Shown here: positions 55,226 through 64,000 of the stretch, in pieces
How positions within the stretch are numbered: position 1 is the first letter of the stretch
How the letters are laid out: each line of letters opens with the position of its first letter
Assembly (NCBI GenBank): GCA_030710605.1
Contig: CP092873.1
Coordinates: 447,900 to 511,899 of the forward strand
Length of the DNA stretch: 64,000 nucleotides
From: Cordylochernes scorpioides
Lineage: Eukaryota > Arthropoda > Arachnida > Pseudoscorpiones > Chernetidae
Direction of reading: 5' to 3'
The notes under the pieces: generated by a model
Databases searched by the model: none
Told to the model about the DNA's origin: nothing
What the model saw: the letters and a program-made list of their open reading frames with translations, nothing else
Program-made: the position numbers and the translations under genes

Positions 55226-56605
55226 AATCAGAGTAAATCAAAGGTTATGGTGTTTAGAAATGGAGGTCGAAAGGCCCGATCGGATGTTTGATTCTGGGGA
55301 CAATTGCCTCTCACTATAACATCTAAATACACGTATCTGGGTTACCAGCTGACAGCGTCAAACTCAACTCAACAGGCGGCAAAGCATTTTAAAAACAAGG
55401 CGCTAAATGCTATTAATGCGGTCTGGGCAATATCGACTAAAACAAGAATCAATTCTATCAGATCCTCACTCAAGCTTCTAGACTCAATGGCTCTGTCAAC
55501 CTTGCTATACGCAGCTCCAATTTGGGAAAACAACCAAAAAAACTTGGTTGACAGGGTACAAGACAATTTCTTACGCAGACTTCTAAATTTACCCAGATAT
55601 ACTCCTGGTTTTATTCTACGTATGGAGTGCGGAAGAATGTCACTGGGAGTTACGGTGCTGAAACTTACACTCGGGTTCTGGCTTAGAATTCTAAAAATGA
55701 ACAGCAGCCGACTCCCCCATATATGCTTAGCTCAACTATATGAGATATCAAGAAATAGAAATATATATATTGGACTTGCGGAAAGTTTGGCCAACATACT
55801 CAACTCAACAGGATTTTCTTGGTTAATTAACTGCAACGATGCAAGGATTATCTGGCAAGAAATACCTTTAATAACTAAAATTGCAATAGAACAATCAATT
55901 CAAAGTGACCAGGCAAAAATAGAGAATTCTAAATTCTACCCTCACTATAAGTATTTACACAGTTCATTCCGAATTGAAAACTATTTACTTAGCAACTTTC
56001 CATTCCCAGTAAAACGCTATATCGCACAACAGAGAATACTATATTCGTTTTTCAAGGAAAACCATACAAACATTTTCAAAGAGGGTGATAAGATTTGTGA
56101 TCTCTGCAAAGAAAATATGGAAACTGAACTATCTCATTATATCTATGAATGCCAAGATATTAGTGACGAGAGAAGGACATTCTTTTCAATGGTAGACACC
56201 AGCCAACTTAGGTCAATCCAAATGATGTTAACCAGTGCCCAAACAAGCATACTAGTTGCTCAGGCCCTATATAATTTTTACAAGGCAGTAGGTGTAAAGA
56301 GGGAGAAAAGAGAACTTGGAAGCTATTGTTCTTACACCTCAGAATGATGACGAAACATCGAGGGGTCGACCTTTCATATTGGATCTTACTTTTCCTTATT
56401 ACTAATAATTGTATATAGTTGCGGAACTACTGGTTTTCTGTGCTGCTCTTTTCCTGATATTGCACCTTGTACAGAGAATCTGTATAAGACTAATGTCTTA
56501 ATAAAGGCTTTGTGTGTGTGTGGGGGTTTATTTGATATAGTGATTTATTTAATTTATGATTTAGAGCAAATTAGTAATGATTGGATTTTTATAATGTGTG
56601 TGTGT
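55226..56605 (+). mobile_element. 5'-truncated LINE insertion in the right arm
   Basis: Flanked by GACTCTTTCTTTGG at 55212-55225 and 56606-56619 (14 bp). The left arm has a single, shorter version of this site near 17095. Ends in a TTAATAAAGGCTTTGTGTG tail with TG repeats, also found as a short fragment at 18985-19025. Confidence 0.82.
55304..56347 (+). pseudogene. LINE ORF2 C-terminal half (open but truncated)
   Basis: 347 codons open. Begins past the RT catalytic centre: YLGYQLTASN, then LSTLLYAAPIWENN, the thumb and connection region of LINE RTs; NFLRRLLNLPRYTPGF; and a C-terminal CDLCKENMETELSHYIYEC knuckle near residue 265. No endonuclease, palm YxDD or RNase H part is present, so it cannot retrotranspose. 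The frame has no stops, suggesting a young insertion, in line with its absence from the left arm. Confidence 0.8.
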
Positions 56606-56631
56606 GACTCTTTCTTTGGACAACTTGTAGC

Positions 56632-56763
56632 ATAATTTCTTGAAAAAAGATACTTCGGCCAGTATAAATATTTTTATTACCTCGACGTTTTGACAAAAAG
56701 CTTTTGTCCTCGTCAGGAGCAAACAAAAATTAAAACATATAGCAAGGCGTTAAAATTATTCTA
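56632..56763 (-). mobile_element. Short insertion bearing a Penelope-type hammerhead relic
   Basis: About 131 bp bracketed by TTGTAGCATAAT (12 bp) and absent from the left arm (17110-17125). On the minus strand 56719-56681 reads CTC, CTGACGA, G, stem II GACAAA/TTTGTC, AAA, a two-base-pair stem III (ACGT), C, GAG: a minimal hammerhead in which the essential G12 is A. Likely a solo terminal piece of a Penelope-like element. Confidence 0.6.
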
Positions 56764-57353
56764 AGTATTGTAGCATAATATAGATATGAAATATGAAATT
56801 TTGTGGGTTTTGTGCGTTATTTTTACCTTGTATGTTAATTAAAAAAAAAAAAAAAGTGTTAAAAAACCTAAGTGAATTCCTCAATTTGTAAACCTAAACC
56901 CTTTGCAAAAATAATAGGATTTGGTGATTGAGCATGATAGTTTTTTAAAAATCGGCTTTAAAAACATGTTTTAATTTAAAACCCGGTTTATAGTAAGCGT
57001 CAAAGTAAGAAATAGCACTTAGTATACCTTTAATTTGTTGTGCCACAAGAAATAAGCTAAGAATAAAGTTGGTCAAAAATTATTTTTTTAAAGTTTTTTT
57101 TTTGTCTTTGAAAATTAATATTTAATTTACATGTAAAAATTCTCAAAAAATGTTTTTTTGAAGTAGAATATTTCGCTATATTATCATAAAAAATATAAAT
57201 TTATATATATATATTAGAATGTTATAAAATATTTTTCAATTTTTATTTTTAAATGAATATGTTTGGAGGTGAAATAATAGATTTCATAATAAACAAATTT
57301 ATTGCGATCGTTTTTTAAAAATATATATTTTTTTATAATAATACTAGCGGACA

Positions 57354-58040
57354 TACCCGGCTTCGCCCCGAGTTCTACCCGAGTAAAAGTTTGTCTAACG
57401 AATCTCTCGATAAAGTGAACATTTTTTTCCGGTCCCTTGAAAAAAATACTCGATAAGTTGAATAAAATCAATATTAATTGGTTCCCTCGGTAATTGGAAG
57501 TTAAAGGAATAGTATCTTGCCTTGGAATTGTATCATTATTCTTGTATGGATGTACCCGGCTTCGCCCGGGTGTAGTAAAGGTTTGTTTAACAAATCTCTC
57601 GATAAAGTGAACATTTTTTCCCGGTCCCTTGAAAAATACTCGATAAGTTGAATAAAATCAATATTAATTGGTTCCCTCGGTAATTAGAAGTTAAAGGAAT
57701 AGTATCTTGCCTTGGAATTGTATCATTATTCTTGTCTCAAATAAATTGCCGTGTCATCCTGAAATTTGTCTTTCCTAATTTTCTACATTACGAAATCGTC
57801 GTATCATCATGATAATATTTAGAGCAGATTGTTGAATTATAACAGATAAATTAGAATATTTATCTTGATTATTTCTAGGCGAAAAGTTATTTCAAAAATT
57901 TTATTTGCTAGAAACCTTCCCAGTACTATACTAAATAACTTCCCAAAGTTTCATGGCGTTCCAATGAGTGGTTTGGTCAGGCATAAAGGACAAACAAACA
58001 GACACACACACACATACATTCATTTATATATATATATATA
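57354..58040 (+). mobile_element. RTE-like LINE/SINE fragment
   Basis: Starts CTAGCGGACATACCCGGCTT and ends with a CACACACA stretch and (TA)n, absent from the left arm. The CTAGC...ACCCGGC start and TA-rich tail resemble RTE-class elements (recalled, not searched). Contains an internal direct duplication of about 190 bp (CTCTCGATAAAGTGAAC at about 57403 and 57598). No ORF of interest. Confidence 0.5.
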
Positions 58041-58662
58041 TCACACAATTTTCTTATATTCAATTAGATGTGTAAGAAAAAGTGAAATATCAACAGGGAA
58101 TACTTTTCAACAACACCAAAAGTCGTCCTCATTATTGCACAAGGCTGTTGAATTTGGAAGCATATCGTTTATGTCAACTAGATCTCCAAAGATTTGTAAG
58201 AATGAATATAATTTAAATATTTTCCATACACAAATTCGCAAAAAAAAGGATGATGATAAATAGTAGTTTCCTACTGTAGGGAATTGCAAAAATTAATTAA
58301 AATATTGAATCACGTTCTACGAAAAAAGTTTTTTTTATTTTTCTTCAATAAAATTTAGTGTGAAAACGTGATTCATTATTTTGATATGAAAAATATTTTA
58401 AAGTTTTTTCTTATGATGATTTTTTTTTTATAATATATGTGACATTAACTTGTCTTCGTAGTTAGTTTAAATAAAAAAAACAATGGTTGCCTGTAAAGTC
58501 GGTTTTACGGGCGAAGATTTTACGTGACAACGGTAGAATATTTATTGAATATAATTAAATTGCACAATAGGAACAAGGAATTGAATGAAAATAAGAATTG
58601 CACAAATTTTAACTATAGAAATATATTTTGTTTACTAAAACATTGTACATGTAAACTTAAAC

Positions 58663-59215
58663 TTAACTAATTCCTATTTGAGTGATTTTGTTGAGGATAG
58701 GACGATGATAGGAGAAATATGAAATGAAAGGAAGTGTTTCTGCTGTAATGTGTCTTGCGAAAGTCAAGTCGATAGTTGTTCCTTTTAACGTAGTTGACTT
58801 AGAAACGTTTGATACGCAATCAAGATTATACGTATTTTTCATGAAATTAAGAAACGAGTTGTCAGGCTTTACGTTTTTGTTAAAATCACCACACAGAAGA
58901 ATCGGTATACTAGAATCAACTTGCACGAACGGTGGCACGTACTGGCTGTTGTGAATGTACGGACCGAGTCCTTGCCATAGTAACATTCCAATATCCTGCA
59001 TACTAGCTCCTGGATGAATATATACAGCACCGAGTTTAAACTTGAAGCTAGTATTAGCGGCGAAGCAAGTAACTTCAGTCATGCACATGTCACCCTTGGT
59101 TTTAATGACACGAGTTACGTCTGTAATCGCAACTTGGAACACTTCCGCTGTAGATGTCGATGATAATTTACGATAGATCGCCACTCCACCAGCCGCGTTG
59201 GTATTTGAAAATCAA
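58663..59215 (-). pseudogene. Apurinic-like endonuclease domain, Helentron type (partial)
   Basis: Encodes an EEP-family nuclease part: LCGDFNKNV (GDFN metal and catalytic motif), TTIDLTFAR (DLxF motif) and SYFSYHRPIL (S-x-H-x-P like end with the catalytic His). EEP domains of this exact style follow the helicase of Helentron rolling-circle elements; LINE endonucleases are an alternative. Upstream, only AAGG codons precede the first residues before similarity stops at about 59215, so Rep and helicase parts are missing. Flanking TTTTACGTGACAACG (about 58520) and its inverted form CGTTGTCACGTC (about 59955) may be element ends. Confidence 0.6.
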
Positions 59216-59960
59216 AACACTTATTCAGATCGAAGGTTCAAATTTTTGCTAAATAAATTTGAAATTAAATAAAATTTGTAATTGTAAATGATGAAGTTGA
59301 AAATTAAAACATTTACTTAAATTAGATGTTAAAATTCTTGCTCAACACAGTTTAAATAAAGTTTTCTTATATCTGCCACTTTTTCTTAATATTTGTAATT
59401 TTAAAGAATCAATTCGAAAATCAAAACATTTATTCAGATCGAAGGTTCAAATTTTTGCTAAATAAATTTGAAACTATTTAAAATTTGTAAAATAATAATT
59501 AATTAATTAATTAATTTTAAACTAATAATTTACTTAACACTATCAACATTTATCAATAGTATGACATAACCTATAAACTCAGTTTCTCAACTTTTGTGTC
59601 AATCTAACAATTAATCAATCAATCATAGTTTACGATAATGAAATATCAGTGTACAATTATTTACCTTTATTGTTGTAGTTGTTGTAAATGACGAATCTAA
59701 GCACTCCACATTTTCACTACAGACACAGCTGACGATACTTTAACCACAAGTGTGAACTTGTATTATGACGCTTTCTTGTTTTTCCAACGCCAAGAACGTT
59801 CGAGAAAGACAAAGACAGAGACAAGCATGCGCCGATTCAATGCGCCTAATTCTCTAGCGCTGCGCGCGCAGCACTCTCGTTCGGTGACTCATCGTAACGT
59901 TACCGGGCGTTACACTTTTTCATAAGTGACTCCCAGCCGCAACCTAATTTAAGACGTTGT
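59216..59960. other. Non-coding remainder of the Helentron-like region
   Basis: AT-rich with a repeated stretch (TTATTCAGATCGAAGGTTC at 59221 and again at 59430), then a GC-rich end with a strong hairpin (GCGCTGCGCGCGCAGC, 59858-59873) and GTAACGTTACCGGGCGTTAC. The hairpin near one end is in keeping with a rolling-circle transposon terminus, but not proof. Confidence 0.4.
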
Positions 59961-59974
59961 CACGTCAAAACTAA

Positions 59975-60118
59975 CAACAACATTAAGCAGACTAAACTTA
60001 ATATATTTATTGTATTACAAACTAAACAACGTATATGGAAGAGTTATTCCTTTTGTTTATATGCTCCAACTTTGCTACTGATTATTATTGACTTTAATAT
60101 TACTTTTATATTTACATC
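59975..60118 (-). repeat. Start of the 3' LTR of the right-end gypsy element
   Basis: On the minus strand a purine tract (AAAAAAAAAGGGAGA) is followed at 60118 by TGTAAATAT and an AT-rich stretch with a TATA-like sequence and AATAAA. Similarity to an LTR is lost where Helentron-like sequence begins, so the LTR is cut short. Confidence 0.5.
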
Positions 60119-60131
60119 TCCCTTTTTTTTT

Positions 60132-60764
60132 TCAAAGGTTCAGCCGGGAGACTGGCTTGATGAGGCGTCCAGACTTTGTTCTTAAAGGGTGATGGTCAGT
60201 GGCCGGTAAAGTCTGTGATGGCTCCATGGGCTCCGTTGATGGGTGGGGTCCCTTGTCAGTCTTGTCCAGGAGATTCGGCACAGGTGGGGGTGATGCGTGC
60301 TCACTTTCAAGTGGAGGAGGACCATTGTTCTCCATTTCCTTATGATAGTCCATGGATGAAGTTTGAGACTCTGGCTCACCATGAGAAGGTCTCAAGAAGG
60401 CTTGATTACGACGCAATATCCTATCTTGAGATCTCACTGCATATGACCTAGGACTTAACTGCTTGACTACAGTAGCAGGAGTCCAAACTCTTTCACGCTC
60501 TTTCAAGAACACTGGTTGATTTTCAGAGAGTTGCTGATGTGATGTAGAATGCATATCACCATAAGATTTTTGTCTTGCGCGAGTGGGGGGTTTCTAAGAA
60601 TTTCACTAGTTTTCTCCAGTACAGATGGTTCCAAAAGATCTTCTTTAATTGGCAACTCGGTTCTGGTTCGGCGACTGTAAAGTCGTTGCACAGGTGAACC
60701 TAATCCTTCTCTTGGGGTGTTTCGATAGTTCAACAGTGCCATTTGGATGTCTTCTTTTCCTCTT
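60132..60764 (-). pseudogene. gypsy integrase C-terminal region
   Basis: Two overlapping frames: 60898-60503 supplies the end of the integrase core region (NYRNTPREGLGSPVQRLY, a typical post-core segment), and 60554-60132 the C-terminal tail (VWTPATVVKQLSPRSYAV, LRRNQAFLRP, then a proline-rich stretch and stop). The tail matches the usual GPY/F-like end of this clade. A frameshift separates them. Confidence 0.8.
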
Positions 60765-61291
60765 TCACATTTTTGCTGTTTGAACTGCCCTTTCTGCCAA
60801 CCCATTGGACCTAGGGTGTAGAGGGCTAGAGGTTTGGTGGGTAAATGACCATTCCTGTGAAAATTGCTTGAATTCTCTTGAACAATAGTTGGTACCATTG
60901 TCAGTTTCTAGCACCTTTGGTATCCCATGTTGGGCAAACCATTCCTTTAAATATACTATTGTTTCTTTAGAATGTAATGATTGAAGTTCTTTAAAATCAA
61001 TATATCCTGAATAACTATCAGTTACCAGTAAATAATTGTGGTCATTATACATAAAAACATCCGATGCTACAATCTGCCATGGAAATTTGGGTATTTCCTT
61101 GTTAATGATTGTTGGTTTTTGATTACTCCTGGAATTGGAAATGCAAATCATACACTTTTCTCCTTGGTTGATTATATCTTTTGTTAATCCAGGCCAATAA
61201 ATTGATTCCTTGACTCTTTGAAGAGTGCCGTTGATGCCAATATGTCCGATGTGCAGACTCTTTAAAACCTTGACTCTAAGAGATTTAGGGA
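60765..61291 (-). pseudogene. gypsy integrase zinc finger and catalytic core
   Basis: After a frameshift at about 61292 the frame reads an HHCC finger (LHIGHIG, then CMIC) and the DDE core: VASDVF (first Asp), LETDNGTNY (second Asp), NGLAERAVQ (Glu). Integrase would insert element cDNA with a short target duplication. All three catalytic residues are present, but the protein cannot be made as one chain with the RT. Confidence 0.85.
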
Positions 61292-63670
61292 TTATATTAT
61301 GCGTAGTCCTTTGAATATTAAGCCTTCATGCAAAGAGATTTCTTCTCTGAAGGGCCAATATAATCTGCATTCAATTGGAACTCCAGACTTGTGTTCCGGC
61401 CATCCATTTATTAGAAGTGACTTTAGTTGCGATAGTTCTGGATCAGTTTCTGTTGCCGTCACCAGTTCATTATTTGTTAGGCTTTGTGGCATAGAAATAC
61501 ATAGAAGAATTTCTAGATGTTCGTTTTCAAATTTTTCTTCTTCAACACAATACCTGCTTAGTAAATCAGCTATAAACATATCTTTACCTCTAACATATTT
61601 TACCTTTAGATCATAGGGCTGTAGCTCTAATAATATTCTCTGCAAACGGAGTGGCGATTTGCTCAAGCATTTCTTAAAAATCGTTTCGAGAGGCTTATGG
61701 TCAGTTTCTACCAAGATAGGTCTACCAAAAATGTATTCATGAAACTTTCGGCATCCAAATTTTATTGCTAAGGCCTCTTTCTCAATCTGGGGATAGTTGC
61801 GCTGGTAGTCAATTAGTGTTGCTGAAGCAAAGGCAATAGGACGGTTGTCCTGCATAAGTACAGCTCCAACCGCATGCGAACTAGCATCAACTGACATTGT
61901 CAGTGCCGCATTTGGATTAAAAAATTTCAAAGCAGGTGCCTTCTTTAATGCAATTTTAATTTCTTCTAGATCATTATCAAGGGAAGGGTCCCAGCTCCAA
62001 ACAACATTTTTCTTAAGGAGCATCCTCATGTTGCTGGTCTTTTCCGATGCATTAGGTATGAAACTCTGCAAGTATTGTATCATACCAAGTAAGCGCTGAA
62101 GCTCCTTGCGATTTCTAGGACTCTGGATATCATTTATTGCTTTGACCTTTCCGGGGTCTATTTGTATTCCTGCTTTTGATATCAAATGTCCCAAAAATTT
62201 AACTTGTTCTCTTTCGAAGACACATTTTTCTTTGTTTAATTTGATTCCAGTTGATTTAAGCAAAGAAAGAACCTCATAAGTTCTCTTTCTCAATGTATCC
62301 AGGTCAGGTGCATGGATCAGGATATCATCCATTGAGTTTTCTACTCCCTTTATGTCACTTAGTAAATCAGTCATAATTTGTTGCATTATTTCTGGGGCAG
62401 TTTTAATACCAAAAGGTACCCGTAAGAATGAGTATCTTCCCCATGGTGTTGAAAAAGTTAAGTATGGTTGTGTTTCTTCATCAACTGGGAGTTGCCAAAA
62501 GATTTTCTTTAAATCCAGTTTGGTGAAGTATTTGGACTTGTGCAAGGTGACTGCAATGTCCTCCAGTCGTTTGAGAGGAAACTCTCTTCGTAACAAAATC
62601 TTGTTTAAGTCTGAAGGATCAAGACATATCCTTATCTTTCCGTCCTTGCGAACTATCACCATATGACTGGAGATGGGAGTGGGGTGATTCACTTTTTTGA
62701 TTATGCCCAATGCTTCCATTTCATCAAGTTCCTTCTTGACATTATCTTTAATTGCAAAAGGTATCTTGCGAGCAGGTTTAATGGGCAAATTTTTTGGAAT
62801 TTCTGAAAAGTCAGCTTTATATTTATAGTTCCTTATAAGCCCTATACCTTTAAACAATTCTTCAAATTCCATTTCTGGACAGACTTCATCAACCCTGTAG
62901 ATCAAGCCTAACTGTGAGCAGGCATCTCTTCCCAGAATCGGAGTGATTCCTTTTTCTGATATTATAAATCTGAGAACTACTGCCTTACTTTTTATTGTGC
63001 AAGTAACATTTGTCTCGCCCATTACCCTTATAGATTCACCAGAGTAAGTTAATAACTTCCTTACTCTACTTGAATTAATTTTTAGTTTAAGTTTTTTAGA
63101 GAGTGTCAAAGGTATGACATTGCACTGAGCTCCAGTGTCCAATTTAAAATCAACTGTTTGATTTCCTTTGAACGTTACTCTTTCCAACCACTCTTGTCCA
63201 TTTCGGGTCTTTATTTCATTTATTGAGAGAGAAAATTCATCCGATTCCACCTCAGTATCTTCTACAAGGTTTACCACTCTTTCTCTTTTGGCAGTTTTGC
63301 ATAATTTTGAAAAATGGTTAGCCTTTTTGCATTTATGGCATACTTTACCATATGCTGGGCATTTGTTTATTTCATGTTTAGCTCCACAACGTGTACAATT
63401 ATTTATAAGTTTCTTAAAGCTTGTGGTATCTCTAGGATTAAAGGCTTTCTGTGAGAAATCTCTACTAATTTTTCTTTCGATTGTGGAAATGGATGGCTCA
63501 TTTTCGTTCCTATCTTTAATTTCTCTTAGTTGTGTATTAGCATTTTCCGCAGCTACACATATTTGAATTGCTTTAGTTATGTTCAGATCTGGATCAGAAA
63601 GTAATTTTTCTCGAACATCATTATTTTGTATACCAACAACTATTCTATCCTTTATTAGTTCATCCTCCAT
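61292..63670 (-). pseudogene. gypsy gag end, protease, reverse transcriptase and RNase H
   Basis: 792 codons uninterrupted from an ATG at 63670. Two CCHC-like knuckles (C92-C104, C111-C124), protease active site DTG at 178-180 (FKLDTGAQC), RT with first catalytic Asp at 386 (FTKLDL), FLRVPFGIKTAP and MDD at 447-449 (NSMDDILIHAP), RNase H Asp 595 (SVDASSHA), EKEALAI and Asp 657 (TDHKPL). The MDD form and HAP ending are usual for K02A2.6-like elements. The FWQ helix is altered (LDLKKIFWQ for the common LDASSGFWQ type). Cytoplasmic reverse transcription and RNase H digestion would be its roles. It is fused in frame to gag except for one TGA. Confidence 0.9.
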
Positions 63671-64000
63671 TTGATCAAATTTTCATTTTTTTGCTTGTAA
63701 TTTAACTTTAGTTAGGAATTCTTTAAAAGGCTCATTACACTGCTTTATATCATTAAACTGATACCTTTCTACAGTATAATTTAATTTAGGGGTAAAGTAT
63801 TCATTAAACTTACCCTTGAGTTCTTGTAACTTATTTTCTTCACCTTCATTCAACTTGAACGTTTTATAAATTTTCTGGGCCAATTGTCCAATCGAAGCCA
63901 TAAAGATCGCTAATTGGACTTCTTGTGGTTTCTTTTCTAATTGTACAGCTTTTTCGTACCATATAAATGCTTCTATCCACTCGTCCCATGCTTCTTTTGA
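63671..64000 (-). pseudogene. gypsy gag, C-terminal part, running off the window
   Basis: Open from the right edge (WDEWIEAFIWYEKA, then ASIGQLAQKIYKTF) to LQAKK, then a TGA at about 63676-63678, in the same frame as the downstream knuckle and pol ORF. A single nonsense codon therefore separates gag from pol; most relatives have a Cys here (from memory). Confidence 0.75.

Larger units (their letters stand above)
49959..58415. repeat. Segmental duplication block D, copy 3 (right arm)
   Basis: Collinear with 10612-18035. Differences are the four insertions listed separately plus small indels. No intact host gene is seen. Left unlisted: short ORFs shared with the left arm that are repeats or chance frames. 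Confidence 0.85.
60118..64000 (-). mobile_element. Ty3/gypsy retrotransposon, K02A2.6-like, 5' end outside the window
   Basis: Minus-strand order is gag, protease, RT, RNase H, integrase, C-terminal tail, then purine tract and LTR, the order of Ty3/gypsy elements. Four breaks (one stop, at least three frameshifts) make it defective. The 5' LTR and most of gag lie to the right of the window. Confidence 0.92.

Overview
This is eukaryotic, AT-rich, intron-bearing DNA stuffed with transposable elements. The mobile-element mix (K02A2.6-like Ty3/gypsy, Penelope-like elements with hammerhead ribozymes, mariner, a Tigger-like and a Sola-like DNA transposon, a Helentron-type endonuclease, 5'-truncated LINEs, a gag with a CYYCGRPGHVVRYC-like knuckle) fits an arthropod, possibly a chelicerate. 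I cannot name the species. No bacterial operons, CRISPR arrays, rRNA or convincing tRNA genes are present.

The backbone is a direct segmental duplication of about 17 kb: 1133-18035 matches 40849-58415. Each copy is an upstream block (U), a minus-strand C2H2 zinc-finger exon (ZNF) and a downstream block (D). The left copy holds a further tandem duplication with a period of 2980 bp, giving ZNF1 (5087-6030) and ZNF2 (9374-10611). The right copy has ZNF3 (48846-49958), the only one with an uninterrupted finger frame. A third partial U block lies at about 18400-19270. Comparing the copies gives true empty sites, so insertions can be dated relative to the duplication: a mariner (7000-8302) and a Tigger-like element (15418-16693) in the left copy; a Sola-like element (43770-47808), a LINE 3' fragment (55226-56605), a hammerhead-bearing insertion (about 56632-56763) and an RTE-like fragment (57354-58040) in the right copy. 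Mariner and Sola hit the same TATATA site in different copies.

Between the duplicated arms (19.3-40.8 kb) lie a gag-only LTR retrotransposon (19606-21603), a nested tandem array of LTR-like sequence (22.2-27.8 kb), a rearranged Penelope-like element (27850-28949), a LINE 3' fragment split by a small tandem/inverted element (29895-31083), an assembly gap (32562-32661), minisatellites, a perfect 40-bp palindrome and unclassified repeat sequence. The right end (58.5-64 kb) carries a Helentron-type endonuclease remnant and a nearly full minus-strand Ty3/gypsy element running off the window; another gypsy relic runs off the left edge.

The most interesting signal is a 67-nt motif present five times between 29127 and 31003. 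It contains every conserved hammerhead-ribozyme core nucleotide with three perfectly pairing stems, but its three core strands occur in the non-canonical cyclic order, split over two adjacent hairpins that would have to kiss. Four of the five copies form a roughly 371-bp tandem, head-to-head inverted insertion with a 13-bp target duplication, resembling a retrozyme. The fifth lies just downstream of the Penelope-like ORF, a plausible autonomous partner. Degenerate relatives flank all three zinc-finger exons. Conventional minimal hammerheads (Penelope type) occur elsewhere in the window.
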